Assembly (NCBI GenBank): GCA_903906515.1
Contig: CAIVKO010000044.1
Span: 23,648-87,647, forward strand
Reading direction: 5' to 3'
From: Akkermansiaceae bacterium
Lineage (GTDB): Bacteria; Verrucomicrobiota; Verrucomicrobiia; Verrucomicrobiales; Akkermansiaceae
Length of the DNA: 64,000 nucleotides
Made by a program: the position numbers and the translations under genes. The notes under the pieces were generated by a model. The model saw only the letters and a program-made list of their open reading frames with translations. It had not been told where the DNA came from and made no database searches. Below, piece by piece: positions 26,954-35,499 of this stretch; position 1 is the first letter of the stretch; every line of letters begins with the position of its first letter.

Positions 26954-27943
26954 TCAGCCGGGGAGCAGATCTTTCACTGCATCGCGCTCTTCCTTGAGTT
27001 CGGCGATGGTGGCATCGATTTTGGCTTGGCTGAAGGCGTCGATGGGCAGGCCTTGGACGACTTCCCATTTGCCGTTTTCGGTGACCCGGATTGGCATGGA
27101 GGCCATGAGGCCTTTTTCGATGCCGTAGGAGCCATCGGAGCAAACTGCGACGGAGGTCCAATCACCGGCTGGAGTTGGAGTGATGAGGCTGCGCACGGTG
27201 TCCATGGCGGCATTCGCGGCGGAGGCGGCGGAAGATGCGCCGCGGGCCTTGATGATGGCGGCACCGCGTTGTTGGACGGTGGAGATGAAGTCACCCTTGA
27301 GCCATTCCACGTGCGAGATCACGTCGGTGACCGGGCGGCCTTGGATTTTCGCATTGGTGAAATCCGGGTATTGGGTGGCGGAGTGGTTGCCCCAGATGCA
27401 CATGTTGGTGACTTGGGAAACATGGACGCTGGCCTTTTTGGCGATCTGGCTCTTGGCGCGGTTCTCGTCGAGGCGGGTCATGGCGAAGAAGCGGTCCTTT
27501 GGCACGCCGTCGGCATTGTTCATGGCGATGAGGGCGTTGGTGTTGCAAGGATTGCCGACGACCAGGACACGTACGTCCTTGGCGGCGTTGCGGGCGATGG
27601 CTTTACCTTGGCCGGTGAAGATCTTGCCGTTGATGCCGAGAAGGTCGCCGCGTTCCATTCCGGCCTTGCGGGGGACGGAACCGACGAGGAAGGCCCAGTT
27701 GGTGCCTTTGAAGCCTTCGTTGAGGTCCGAGGTGCCGACGACTTCGTTGAGCAGCGGGAATGCGCAGTCATCGAGTTCCATCATGACACCTTCGAGAGCG
27801 GCCATGCCGGGCTCGATTTCGATCAGGTGGAGGTTGACGGGTTGGTCAGGTCCGAAGACAAAGCCGGACGCGATGCGGAAAAGGAGGGCATAGCCGATTT
27901 GGCCAGCGGCGCCGGTGACGGAGACAGTAATTGGTGCTTTCAT
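26954..27943 (-). CDS. mdh: NAD-dependent malate dehydrogenase
   Basis: 329 residues. It interconverts malate and oxaloacetate in the TCA cycle. The Rossmann loop [18 protein letters not shown] begins near residue 9. Substrate-binding arginines are in [16 protein letters not shown] and in [14 protein letters not shown], and the catalytic histidine is in [14 protein letters not shown]. Arg before the catalytic loop marks malate rather than lactate specificity. The length and motifs place it in the dimeric cytosolic-type group. The start is ATGATG at 27946/27943; both give a sensible N-terminus. A 337-codon antisense frame over it is a shadow. Confidence 0.95.
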   Translation of the reverse strand: MKAPITVSVTGAAGQIGYALLFRIASGFVFGPDQPVNLHLIEIEPGMAALEGVMMELDDCAFPLLNEVVGTSDLNEGFKGTNWAFLVGSVPRKAGMERGDLLGINGKIFTGQGKAIARNAAKDVRVLVVGNPCNTNALIAMNNADGVPKDRFFAMTRLDENRAKSQIAKKASVHVSQVTNMCIWGNHSATQYPDFTNAKIQGRPVTDVISHVEWLKGDFISTVQQRGAAIIKARGASSAASAANAAMDTVRSLITPTPAGDWTSVAVCSDGSYGIEKGLMASMPIRVTENGKWEVVQGLPIDAFSQAKIDATIAELKEERDAVKDLLPG

Positions 27944-28142
27944 CATAGGGTAGGTGTAGGAGGCGGAGAAACTATGGGACTTGTGCGGCAAGGTCAACAT
28001 GCAACAGCTCGAATGCGAAATCGTGCGCGGGTTTTCTGAAACGATGCGCGGCCTGATAGGATCGGCGGCCTAGCAAGTTTGAGAACGGTATGACGAGCTG
28101 GATCATGGCCCCTGACCGTAGGGATGGATCGATCCTCCGGAA

Positions 28143-28502
28143 TCACGCAGTTAAACCATTGGAAATCAATCGTTTCTGCCCCTCGTCATCCACGCTGACG
28201 AAGGTGACACGGGTGCTGAAAATCGGGTGGGGTCCGGCGTTTTCATCGACCACGGCGACGGCGTAGGTGACACTGGTTTTGCCCTCGCGTTCGCGGATGG
28301 AAGTGATTCGGAGAATGGTTCCCTGGCGCACGCTGTGATGGAACTCGACAGTGTCCATGGCCACCGTGACAAACTGGCAATGGCGGTATTCCAGACTGGC
28401 GGCGATCCATGAGGCCTCGTCAACCCATGCGAGCAGGCGCCCACCGAAGAGGAATCCGTATTGGTTCAAATCGCCAGGCAGAACGAGTCGATGGGTTTCC
28501 AT
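28143..28502 (-). CDS. Acyl-CoA thioesterase, hotdog fold
   Basis: 119 residues, a single hotdog domain of the YciA/BACH type. METHRLVLPGDLNQYGFLFGGRLLAWVDEASWIAASLEYR holds the helix with the conserved Asn-x-x-Gly and the Asp of the active site, and VTVAMDTVEFHHSVRQGTILRITSIREREGKTSVTYAV follows the usual strand order. It hydrolyses acyl-CoA thioesters; the chain length is not known. It starts 6 bp after the doxX stop and is the last gene of the jag-doxX-thioesterase set. Confidence 0.8.
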   Translation of the reverse strand: METHRLVLPGDLNQYGFLFGGRLLAWVDEASWIAASLEYRHCQFVTVAMDTVEFHHSVRQGTILRITSIREREGKTSVTYAVAVVDENAGPHPIFSTRVTFVSVDDEGQKRLISNGLTA

Positions 28503-28508
28503 AGGGTG

Positions 28509-28979
28509 TTACCAGCGGCGGCTTCTCTTTTCACGGTAAAGGCCCGCATCCAGTGAGAAAGCTCCAGCACCGGAGAAAATCAGAGCGATCATTGGAATCA
28601 GATAGAGCAGGGCAGGTTCCTTGGCCATCGGAGCACCCGGACCTAAAAACCACGGAGCACCTGAGTTGATCTGGAATGCGGCTACCACCATGGTAAATCC
28701 CAGCACGAATGCCGCAGGGCGGGTGGAAAACCCCACAATAATGAGTGCTGCCGCCACGAACTCGCCGAAGATACAGGCACCTAGACTGACTTGTTTGGAC
28801 ATGTGGCTGAGCGGGAAAATCTCCGCGATGGGAAACTTCTCCTTCATCGCGGAAAAGTCCCGCAGCTTTGGATAGCCGTGCCCGATGAGCATCATCAAAC
28901 CGGTGAGAACCCGCAAAACCAGAATGCCCACGGATGCGGTTACATCCCGTGTGCCACAGTCAAAAAAGAATTTTTTCAT
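28509..28979 (-). CDS. DoxX family membrane protein
   Basis: 156 residues from ATG 28979. Four membrane helices are seen: ASVGILVLRVLTGLMMLIGHGYPKL, LGACIFGEFVAAALIIVGF, RPAAFVLGFTMVVAAFQI and ALLYLIPMIALIFSGAGAFSLDAG. These are typical of the DoxX/MauE fold. Functions vary (thiosulfate:quinone oxidoreductase subunit, redox stress complexes). Here nothing points to one. Its ATG overlaps the stop of the jag-like gene in ATGA, so translation is coupled. Confidence 0.8.
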   Translation of the reverse strand: MKKFFFDCGTRDVTASVGILVLRVLTGLMMLIGHGYPKLRDFSAMKEKFPIAEIFPLSHMSKQVSLGACIFGEFVAAALIIVGFSTRPAAFVLGFTMVVAAFQINSGAPWFLGPGAPMAKEPALLYLIPMIALIFSGAGAFSLDAGLYREKRSRRW

Positions 28980-29440
28980 GAAGCTGCTGAAGTTTGGACG
29001 GAGATCGTGATACACTTGAGGCGATCGTCTCCTTCGGGCGAATGGCATTGGATGCCGGGGAAATCCGCCAGGATATGATAGACCATGCGCCGGTAGTAGG
29101 CGTTGAGTGGTCGCATTTGATAAGGACTTCCGGTGGTTTTAACCCGTTCCGCGATGGCGCGGATTTCCTCAGCCATCTGGTCTTCCCGCATCGTTCGGAA
29201 ATGCTCGCAGTCCACCTTGAAGCGCTCCGCTTTGGGGAATTGGTGCCGCAGGATGCGGTTGATGAGGTATTGGAGATCGTCCAGACGGTCGCCATCGCGG
29301 CCGATGAGAGTCTTGCTCTCGGAGGTGCTGATTTGCAGGCAAGGCCCGTCGTGGGTCTCTTCGACTGCGATTGTCGCCGTCACACCCAGGTGTCCGAGCA
29401 TCGTATCGAGGATCTTGGTTGCTGATTCCGCCGTGGTCAT
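28976..29440 (-). CDS. Jag-like RNA-binding protein (KH plus R3H)
   Basis: 154 residues. Residues about 1-80 form the KH domain of Jag/KhpB with the GRDGDRLDDLQYLINRIL loop. The second half fits an R3H domain (VDCEHFRTMREDQMAEEIRAIAERVKTTGSPYQMRPLNAYYRRMVYHILADFPGIQCHSPEG), including the R-x3-H-like YRRMVYH. Full Jag also has an N-terminal Jag-N domain, missing here. In many bacteria jag sits with yidC or khpA; here it leads doxX and a thioesterase. A second KH protein is at 52808-53704. It is likely cytoplasmic, binding structured RNA. Confidence 0.82.
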   Translation of the reverse strand: MTTAESATKILDTMLGHLGVTATIAVEETHDGPCLQISTSESKTLIGRDGDRLDDLQYLINRILRHQFPKAERFKVDCEHFRTMREDQMAEEIRAIAERVKTTGSPYQMRPLNAYYRRMVYHILADFPGIQCHSPEGDDRLKCITISVQTSAAS

Positions 29441-29531
29441 GGAATGAGTTTAGAGAGTTCCACGGCGGGGTCAATCACAGGCTTTTCCGATTGTGCTGGA
29501 TGCTACTCCTGAAAATCGCTACTCCACCGGC

Positions 29532-29684
29532 ATGAAATCCTGTTTCGGCATGCTACTCGCGTTGGTATTTTTTGTCCTCGTGATCGGGGGCGGCGGCTTG
29601 ATCTGGTATTTGAGTAAAACCGCCGAGTTTTCGCGGACAGGGGATAACCCGCCCGTGGCCATTCCGGTGGATTCGCACCGGTAA
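29532..29684 (+). CDS. Small single-pass membrane protein (50 aa)
   Basis: MKSCFGMLLALVFFVLVIGGGGLIWYLSKTAEFSRTGDNPP encodes one clear transmembrane helix (residues about 5-25), then a short polar tail. The ATG at 29532 fits better than the one at 29493, which would put a polar leader before the helix. It is divergent from the jag operon and 62 bp upstream of the C-S lyase gene. No domain is recognised. Confidence 0.55.
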   Translation: MKSCFGMLLALVFFVLVIGGGGLIWYLSKTAEFSRTGDNPPVAIPVDSHR

Positions 29685-29746
29685 TTGGACGGTTGCCAAT
29701 CCCTGCTCTTGAAAACCCGCCGGTTCGCTGCGAGAACGGGCGCGTG

Positions 29747-30895
29747 ATGAATTTCGACTTCGATACCCGGATTGTACGCCGCGGCACTGGCTGCATCAAA
29801 TATGACCGCAGGCCCGAACTGGATCCATTCTGGGTGGCGGACATGGATTTTGTTTCGGCACCTGCCATTCTAGAAGCGCTCCACCGGCGGGTGGACCACG
29901 GGGTGTTCGGCTACGCCCATGCACATGAGGGTTTGAACGAAGCCATAATCACCTACCTGGCGGAACGACGTGGTGCGAAGGTTCCGGTGGAACACATTGT
30001 CCACCTCGGCGGCCTTGTCCCCGCGTTGTCTCTCACCGCCCGCGCATTCTGCAAGCCGGGTGAGGCGATGATGACCTGCACTCCTATCTATCCGCCATTT
30101 TTGGGTGTCCATCATGATGCCGGTGCGCGGTTGATCACGGTGGATTACAAGCTGATAGATAGCGTGTGGGAATTCGATTGGGACGCCATGGAAAAAGCAG
30201 TCACCCCGGACACGCGAATTTTCCTGCTTTGCAATCCGCAAAACCCGCTCGGCCGGGTGTTTTCAAAAGAAGAGATCACACGCCTGGCAGACTTCTGTGA
30301 TCGTCACGACCTAGTGTTGGTTTCCGACGAGATTCACTGCGATCTCATCATGGATGAATCTCGCACGCCACATTTCTCCGCGCTGAATCTTCCGGAGTGT
30401 TTCGCCGGACGCACGATCACACTGCTCTCGCCAAGCAAGACATGGAATATCGCCGGTCTTGGATATGCCTATGCGGTGATCGGCGACGACGGATTGCGCC
30501 GCGGGTTCAACGCCGCTCGCGGACATACCCTGGCGGAAATCAACGCCCTTTCTTATTTTGCCGCAGAAGCCGCCTATCGACACGGCGAACCCTGGCGTCG
30601 TGAATTGATCGGATATCTGAAGAAAAACCGCGACACGCTCGTGGATTTTATCAACTCCCGTTGCCCCGGCATGTCGGTGTTGCCCGGTGATGCCACTTAT
30701 CTCGCGTGGATCGACGCCCGCGGCCTCGGCGTGGAAAATCCTGCGCTTCATTTCGAAAAGAAAGCCGGGCTATTTTTATCAGACGGAGCGTTTTTCGGCT
30801 GGACGGGATATGTCAGATTCAACTTCGGTTGCTCACATTCACGTCTGTTGGAGGGTTTGGAAAAAATCGCGGGAGCCCTTTCACAACCCTCCTGA
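29747..30895 (+). CDS. MalY/PatB-type cystathionine beta-lyase (aminotransferase fold)
   Basis: 382 residues. PLP enzymes of this group split C-S bonds in cystathionine or cysteine conjugates. Family blocks: DPFWVADMDFVSAPAILEALHRRVDHGVFGYAH at the N-terminus, LGGLVPALSLTARAFCKPGEAMMTCTPIYPPF, LLCNPQNPLGRVFSKEEI, VVLVSDEIHCDLI-like (VSDEIHCDLIMDE) with the PLP-ring Asp, and SPSKTWNIAGLGYAYAVI with the Schiff-base lysine (K in SKTWN). GTG directly precedes the ATG chosen. thiD starts 6 bp downstream, so the two form an operon; both touch sulfur/PLP metabolism but the tie to thiamine is unclear. Confidence 0.88.
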   Translation: MNFDFDTRIVRRGTGCIKYDRRPELDPFWVADMDFVSAPAILEALHRRVDHGVFGYAHAHEGLNEAIITYLAERRGAKVPVEHIVHLGGLVPALSLTARAFCKPGEAMMTCTPIYPPFLGVHHDAGARLITVDYKLIDSVWEFDWDAMEKAVTPDTRIFLLCNPQNPLGRVFSKEEITRLADFCDRHDLVLVSDEIHCDLIMDESRTPHFSALNLPECFAGRTITLLSPSKTWNIAGLGYAYAVIGDDGLRRGFNAARGHTLAEINALSYFAAEAAYRHGEPWRRELIGYLKKNRDTLVDFINSRCPGMSVLPGDATYLAWIDARGLGVENPALHFEKKAGLFLSDGAFFGWTGYVRFNFGCSHSRLLEGLEKIAGALSQPS

Positions 30896-30901
30896 TCCGC
30901 T

Positions 30902-31726
30902 ATGAAATCCGCAATTCCCGTGGCGCTGACCATCGCTGGATCCGATTGCTCGGCGGGTGCCGGCATCCAGGCGGACCTCAAGACATTCCAACATTTCGGA
31001 GTGCACGGGCTCACCGCCATCACCTGTGTGGTTTCCGAGACTGCCAACATCGTGCGAGCGGTCCACCCGGTTCCCGTGGATGTCGTGGCCGACCAGATCT
31101 CGCTTCTGCTGGAGTCATTTCCCGTCCGCGCGGTGAAAACCGGCATGTTGTTTTCCGCGCCCCATGTGATCGCCGTGGCCGAGATTCTCGGCAGACACCG
31201 TGACGTGCAATTGGTGGTCGATCCGGTGATGATCGCTTCCACCGGCGACTCATTGTTAGAACCAGATGCTGTCACGGCTTACAAATCGCTGCTGCTGCCG
31301 CTGGCCCGCGTGATCACGCCTAATCTCCATGAGGCTGATGCATTGTTAGGTGAGAAGATTCCGGATGCACAGGCGCTTGAGAGCGCGGCGCTGCGACTTT
31401 CCGCCATGTTCGGCACCGCCGTGTTGCTGAAAGGCGGGCACCTCGACGGCCCCCAGTGCATTGATTTGTTAGCCGATCAGGGAGAAATCCACCGGTTCGT
31501 AGCGGACCGGATTCCCGTCGCGGGTTCGCATGGCACGGGTTGCACGCTTTCCGCCGCCATCACGGCGCTGCTTGCTATGAATATTCCGCTTCCGCGCGCG
31601 GTGGAAATGGCAAAGGACTACCTCGGCGAAACCCTGCGGCTTTCGTATCAATTTCAATCTCCGTGTGGAGCAGAAACCCTTCACGCCCTCAATCAAGGGA
31701 CGCGGTTCAACAATCGCGGGTCGTAA
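30902..31726 (+). CDS. thiD: Hydroxymethylpyrimidine/phosphomethylpyrimidine kinase
   Basis: 274 residues. ThiD phosphorylates HMP and HMP-P in thiamine biosynthesis, and PdxK-like members also act on pyridoxal. Ribokinase-fold blocks are clear: ALTIAGSDCSAGAGIQADLKTF, FGVHGLTAITCVV, VVDPVMIASTGDSLLEPDAV, VITPNLHEADALLG, VLLKGGHL and the C-terminal anion hole SHGTGCTLSAAITALLA with the catalytic aspartate position occupied by the usual GTGC segment. No other thiamine gene and no TPP riboswitch is apparent. Directly follows the MalY-type gene. Confidence 0.92.
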   Translation: MKSAIPVALTIAGSDCSAGAGIQADLKTFQHFGVHGLTAITCVVSETANIVRAVHPVPVDVVADQISLLLESFPVRAVKTGMLFSAPHVIAVAEILGRHRDVQLVVDPVMIASTGDSLLEPDAVTAYKSLLLPLARVITPNLHEADALLGEKIPDAQALESAALRLSAMFGTAVLLKGGHLDGPQCIDLLADQGEIHRFVADRIPVAGSHGTGCTLSAAITALLAMNIPLPRAVEMAKDYLGETLRLSYQFQSPCGAETLHALNQGTRFNNRGS

Positions 31727-31748
31727 CTTTCAGGTGGGGTCGCGCGCA

Positions 31749-31929
31749 AAGGCAGGGACCGGTTTGCCTAACGCCATGCGGGGAGCGCTTCGCGGATAAG
31801 CTGTGCCGCTACAAGCGGGCAAGGCATTCCGCAGCGGTTCGTGCGGATGGACAGAGAATAAACAGCCGAGCCGACACACACATTCGCATTTCATCCGCGT
31901 GGACCGCCCGGAGGTCGGGTCCCTGCCTT
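31749..31929. repeat. Dispersed palindromic repeat, copy 2
   Basis: 181 bp flanked by 12-bp inverted ends AAGGCAGGGACC and GGTCCCTGCCTT. The right end (GGACCGCCCGGAGGTCGG) is nearly identical to copy 1, and an internal left part (GGACCGGTTTGCCTAACGC... to ...CATTCCGCAGCGGTTCG) aligns with copy 3 at 47116. It fills most of the space between convergent thiD and the cytochrome gene. No ORF is supported within it. Confidence 0.7.
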
Positions 31930-31945
31930 GGTGAGCAGGGACAAA

Positions 31946-32791
31946 CTATTTCGGAGCGGTCGTTCCGGCGGCGGGAGCTGGTGCTTCCGGAGTTTTGTCT
32001 TTCTTCGCAGCAGCTGCATCGGGAGCCGTTTTGGCGAACACGGGCATCAAGGTGAGCGGGTTGACCATCGCCTTGGGGTCCAACGGTTTGCCGGGAAGAT
32101 CCTTAACGTGCTCGGCGGTGAGTTCCTCGACGGTCGTCTGACCCGTCTTGGTCCGTTTTGCAGAGATCGAGAACGCGGCTTTGGCCATGTCCACCGTCAC
32201 GACATCACCCTTGGTATTGCCAAAATTGTTTCTGACATAGGTCATCACCCCGGCAAGGTCTTCGGGCTTGAGGTCGTTGGTGGCGTTCTGGCTGGGCATA
32301 CCGGAGGCACCGCTGTAGATTTTACCGGTGCTCATCGGGCCGTGCAGGCCGTTGAGGACGATCATCGAGAAACGCTCGGTTTCACCCAACGCCCAAGCGG
32401 AACCAACCAGTGACGGGAAGTTGTCGCCCTGGCCCTTGCCATCCGCTTGGTGGCAAGTGATGCACTTGCTGCTCCAGACTTTCTTGCCACGCGCCATGTA
32501 GGCGTCCATCGCGGCTTTGGGTGGTGGGCCTTCGTCCGATCCGCCCGGTGGGGGAGTGCGCACGTAGCCATCGCGGAAGATTTTGTTGTAATCGAAACCT
32601 TTTCCGGCACCACCGAGGATGGCACCAGCCGACACTGCCGCCAATCCGCACGCGGCGAGCACCCAAACCGAGATGGGAGCGGAGCCGGGCTTGGCGATCG
32701 GTTTTTCGCGGCCGCATGCGGCCGCCTCACGAGCCGCGCGACGCTGGATATCGGTTCCTTCAAGTTCAGGTTTCTGATTGGGCAAGGACAT
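31946..32791 (-). CDS. Membrane-anchored monoheme cytochrome c (ccoP-like position)
   Basis: 281 residues. A single TM helix (ISVWVLAACGLAAVSAGAILGG, about 40-62) anchors a periplasmic cytochrome c domain with one CITCH heme site near residue 114 and a Met ligand candidate in ASGMPSQ. The tail (from about 250) is Ala/Pro/Lys-rich. It takes the place CcoP holds in cbb3 oxidase operons but has one heme instead of two. In context it probably receives electrons from the ACIII side. The start is preceded by ATTTCCCAC, a pyrimidine tract, not a Shine-Dalgarno. Confidence 0.83.
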   Translation of the reverse strand: MSLPNQKPELEGTDIQRRAAREAAACGREKPIAKPGSAPISVWVLAACGLAAVSAGAILGGAGKGFDYNKIFRDGYVRTPPPGGSDEGPPPKAAMDAYMARGKKVWSSKCITCHQADGKGQGDNFPSLVGSAWALGETERFSMIVLNGLHGPMSTGKIYSGASGMPSQNATNDLKPEDLAGVMTYVRNNFGNTKGDVVTVDMAKAAFSISAKRTKTGQTTVEELTAEHVKDLPGKPLDPKAMVNPLTLMPVFAKTAPDAAAAKKDKTPEAPAPAAGTTAPK

Positions 32792-32833
32792 GTGGGAAAT
32801 TGGATGAAAGGTTGTGGGTTCGGAGTGGCGGCA

Positions 32834-33529
32834 TCATTCCTCCGGCGGAGCGAAGTTGAGCGCTGCGGGAACGGGGTGGTCCTTTTTCAACGAGAGCAGA
32901 TAGGAAACCAGGGCCTTGGCATCCGGTCCTGGAACCATTTCCATATTTTCACCCACATCCACAGCAAGCGCGTCCGGCGAGCGATATCCCTTGATTTCCT
33001 GCTTTTCGAACAGGAAGCGATGTGGCGGGCATTTCGAATTCCACGACTGCGGATCATTCCGCGGGTTGTAAAGATGAGCCATCAGCCAAGCGGTCGGATT
33101 GGCGGATGACGCTTCGGCGGTTTCCACACGGCGGCCGACGTTGGACAGGTCCGGGCCGATGCGCATCAAGCCGATCTGGGCGAATTTCTCGCCATTGAAG
33201 TCAAAGGCATTGGTTTCACGGCGCGTGTCACCGCGATCCGGGTCCATTTTCAAGCCTCCCCAATCCGGGCGATAAAGATCGTTGCCGGCATAAGTGGGGC
33301 GCACCAACTGGGTGTGGCAGATGTAACAACCGTTTTCCGCATAGACCCTGGCTCCATTCACCACACGACCCGTGCGTTTTGGAAAGAAGACACCGGCAGT
33401 GACCGTCTTGGCCTCCGGATAGGCGATGGGTGCCAGATCCCGCATTTTAAAAAACGGGATCACGATGATCGCAAGCCATGCGATGCCGAAGCTGGCGGTT
33501 AGAGCGAGAATGAATGTGCGGAAGCTCAT
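32834..33529 (-). CDS. ccoO: CcoO-like membrane cytochrome c (cbb3 subunit II homologue)
   Basis: 231 residues. An N-terminal TM helix (FILALTASFGIAWLAIIVIPFF) is followed by a periplasmic monoheme domain with the heme site in GCYICHTQLVRPTY near residue 72; CcoO proteins read GCYxCHSQ(M/L)(I/V)RP, so the family match is good. A second distinctive segment is IGPDLSNVGRR and AHLYNPRNDPQSWNSKCPPHRFLFE. CcoO normally carries electrons to CcoN, but the CcoN homologue next to it lacks the heme and copper ligands, so the usual electron path does not apply. TTTTCCCCAC directly precedes the ATG. Confidence 0.85.
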   Translation of the reverse strand: MSFRTFILALTASFGIAWLAIIVIPFFKMRDLAPIAYPEAKTVTAGVFFPKRTGRVVNGARVYAENGCYICHTQLVRPTYAGNDLYRPDWGGLKMDPDRGDTRRETNAFDFNGEKFAQIGLMRIGPDLSNVGRRVETAEASSANPTAWLMAHLYNPRNDPQSWNSKCPPHRFLFEKQEIKGYRSPDALAVDVGENMEMVPGPDAKALVSYLLSLKKDHPVPAALNFAPPEE

Positions 33530-33567
33530 GTGGGGAAAATCGGGAAGTTGAAATCTGCCATTCTACA

Positions 33568-35031
33568 TCAATGCGCTGCGGAATCCAGGGCGTCAGCGGC
33601 GTGCGGATTGGTGAGCAAGGTGGGATTGGGACCACGCCGACCGAGGCGCAGCCACATCAAGGTGAGGTGGATGAAGAAGAAGAAGTTTGAAAGCAGGATC
33701 ATGCACCAGGCGAAGGTGATGGCCACGGCGTATGCGGCTCCGGTTTGCGCTGCGGTCATCCATGGCAGCTCCCAGTTTTCCTGGTCGGTGCCCTGCAAAT
33801 ATCCACCGATGAGCGCTACGGCGGCCACGGTGATGATGCCATACACCGAGAAGAGGAAATGCCAGCGGATCAGCCTGCGGGAGAGCCATTCGCGGCGTGT
33901 CACGCGGGGCACGATGAAATAGGCCGCACCGAAGATCACAAAGCTAAAAAACCCATACATCGCGAGGATTTCAGCGCTGTATCCGGCCATTGAGAACTGG
34001 GAGGCCTTGAGGGTGGAATTGGGCAGATTGAGAAACACTCCGCAGATGACCAGAATGACGAGAGAGATCAACCCGGCGAAGGTGAAGCGCAGTGCGGGGC
34101 TCAGTGCGAGCGTCTCGCGGTTTGCCAGGATCGAACGCAGATTATTGACGGCCGCCGCGCAGGCTGGAATGAAGATCAATGCCGTGGCCGCTCCGCCGAC
34201 GTATGGCAGGAAAATGGGAATCGGTGCACCCGCGAGTTTTTGCATCCCTGCCCATGGGGCGATGATTGCCAGCGACCAAAAACCGATTTTTGCCAGTTGA
34301 TTGCTGAAAATCGGCAAGCCCGTGACCTTGGGAGTGATATAATAAACGGTGCCGAGCGCAACCGGAGTGAAGAACAGGAACACCATGCCGGATTTGAACC
34401 AGGCGTTGATGCCCGCAGCCATCACCGGATGACCGGGAATGCAATGCAGCAGGATATTGGCGGTGAGGTAAACCCACGGGAACCAGATCATCGCTGCGAG
34501 CAGATACCATTGCGAGATCATCGCTCCGCCCTCCGGACGAACCCGGAACTGAATGAACGAACCAATCACGATGACCGCATAAGCGACCAACAGAACCGGC
34601 CATGCGAAGGGAGGAAACTCCATCCACGGCATCCCGGTGCCGAATCCGGCGAGAATGCCGACGACACCGATGGCGATTCCGATGTTCCAGAGGTGACCAG
34701 CGGTTAGAATCGAGCCGATCATGGAGCACTCCTTACCGGATAGGCGCGCCATCAGCCAGAGGATCATGGCAAAAGCCGCCTGCATTCCCCATCCGTAAAC
34801 CAAGGTGTTGACGTGTGCGGCATAGACCCGTCCCAAACTCATGGTGGCACAATCGCTCATGAAGTCCGGGTTATGGATCTTCACCGAGGAAATCAGCCCT
34901 AGCAGCATCGAAATCGCGAGCCATGCCGAGCCGCTCATCAGGAAAAACATCACCGGATGACGCAGCGAGCGGTCGATCCCCGAGCGCGTCAGTGCGTCCT
35001 GGGCAGTGGAAATGGGAGTGTCTGAAGACAT
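33568..35031 (-). CDS. ccoN: CcoN-like heme-copper oxidase homologue without metal ligands
   Basis: 487 residues, about 12 TM helices, clearly CcoN-related: LGRVYAAHVNTLVYGWGM aligns with the helix II heme b site and keeps its His (H73), and GTVYYITPKVTGLPIF aligns with the YYFVPKQ region. But the CuB segment WWYGHN reads WFKSG (212-215), WAGPHH reads WAGMQK (260-265) with the cross-link Tyr replaced by Ala258, and GHVHAG reads SAEILA (352-357). There is no His between residues 202 and about 388. CuB and heme b3 cannot be bound in the known way, so oxygen reduction by this subunit is ruled out as far as sequence can tell. It is 487 residues with no frameshift, so it is a maintained, repurposed protein. 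Probably structural or a non-redox membrane subunit (inference). Confidence 0.85.
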   Translation of the reverse strand: MSSDTPISTAQDALTRSGIDRSLRHPVMFFLMSGSAWLAISMLLGLISSVKIHNPDFMSDCATMSLGRVYAAHVNTLVYGWGMQAAFAMILWLMARLSGKECSMIGSILTAGHLWNIGIAIGVVGILAGFGTGMPWMEFPPFAWPVLLVAYAVIVIGSFIQFRVRPEGGAMISQWYLLAAMIWFPWVYLTANILLHCIPGHPVMAAGINAWFKSGMVFLFFTPVALGTVYYITPKVTGLPIFSNQLAKIGFWSLAIIAPWAGMQKLAGAPIPIFLPYVGGAATALIFIPACAAAVNNLRSILANRETLALSPALRFTFAGLISLVILVICGVFLNLPNSTLKASQFSMAGYSAEILAMYGFFSFVIFGAAYFIVPRVTRREWLSRRLIRWHFLFSVYGIITVAAVALIGGYLQGTDQENWELPWMTAAQTGAAYAVAITFAWCMILLSNFFFFIHLTLMWLRLGRRGPNPTLLTNPHAADALDSAAH

Positions 35032-35058
35032 CGTTTTTAAAATGGGAAAATGGAATGA

Positions 35059-35481
35059 TCAGGGCTTGGGAGCATCCTGCCCAGTGGCCGGGGGCGTTGA
35101 GGATGGTGATTCGACGGGGGCCGGTGGTGTGGGTGCAGCGGGAGGAGGAGGATTTGCCGCTGCAAGTTTTTTGGCGGTCGGAGAATCCGGGATCACCTGA
35201 TCCGGTTTTTCCACCGGGGCGGGTTTGGCTGCTGCGAGTTTTTTTGCCATTTCCGGCATGGCCGCCTTGATCGCATCTTGGGAAAGTTCGGCCGCCTGTG
35301 CCTGATCGACTTTGGCGCGGGTTTCGTAGCGGGCTTTGGCCACTACGTCCTCCAAAGTAACGGGAGTCTTGCCGTTGAAAGACCAGACGACTGCCAGTAG
35401 CAGCGCGAATATCAAGAAGGTACCGATTCCCCACCAGAAGGTGGTGAAGCGGATGATCGGATTGTCACGGGTAGGGTCCAT
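35059..35481 (-). CDS. Small single-TM protein of the respiratory operon, Pro/Ala-rich tail
   Basis: 140 residues. One membrane helix (FWWGIGTFLIFALLLAVVW, residues 15-33) is preceded by DPTRDNPIIRFTT, and followed by a helical Ala/Lys/Glu stretch and then a low-complexity Pro/Ala/Thr tail (from about residue 85). No heme motif or known domain. It lies 19 bp before actF and 28 bp after ccoN, so it is a likely subunit or assembly factor of the complex. CcoQ and actG are comparably small but not alignable. Start is preceded by CTTTCCCAC. Confidence 0.7.
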   Translation of the reverse strand: MDPTRDNPIIRFTTFWWGIGTFLIFALLLAVVWSFNGKTPVTLEDVVAKARYETRAKVDQAQAAELSQDAIKAAMPEMAKKLAAAKPAPVEKPDQVIPDSPTAKKLAAANPPPPAAPTPPAPVESPSSTPPATGQDAPKP

Positions 35482-35499
35482 GTGGGAAAGAGGAGGAAA

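Noticed and set aside
27026..28039. 337-codon plus-strand frame over mdh
   Set aside because: It is antisense to a complete malate dehydrogenase, is low-complexity in Gly/Asp/Val and has no domain. The same applies to long antisense frames over thrS (45356-46420), actB (42008-43204), and the PDZ gene (16252-17364).
33568..35031. ccoN-like gene as a frameshifted or miscalled pseudogene
   Set aside because: The frame is continuous at 487 residues with all helices, good alignment on both sides of each lost ligand, and tight operon spacing; decay is unlikely.
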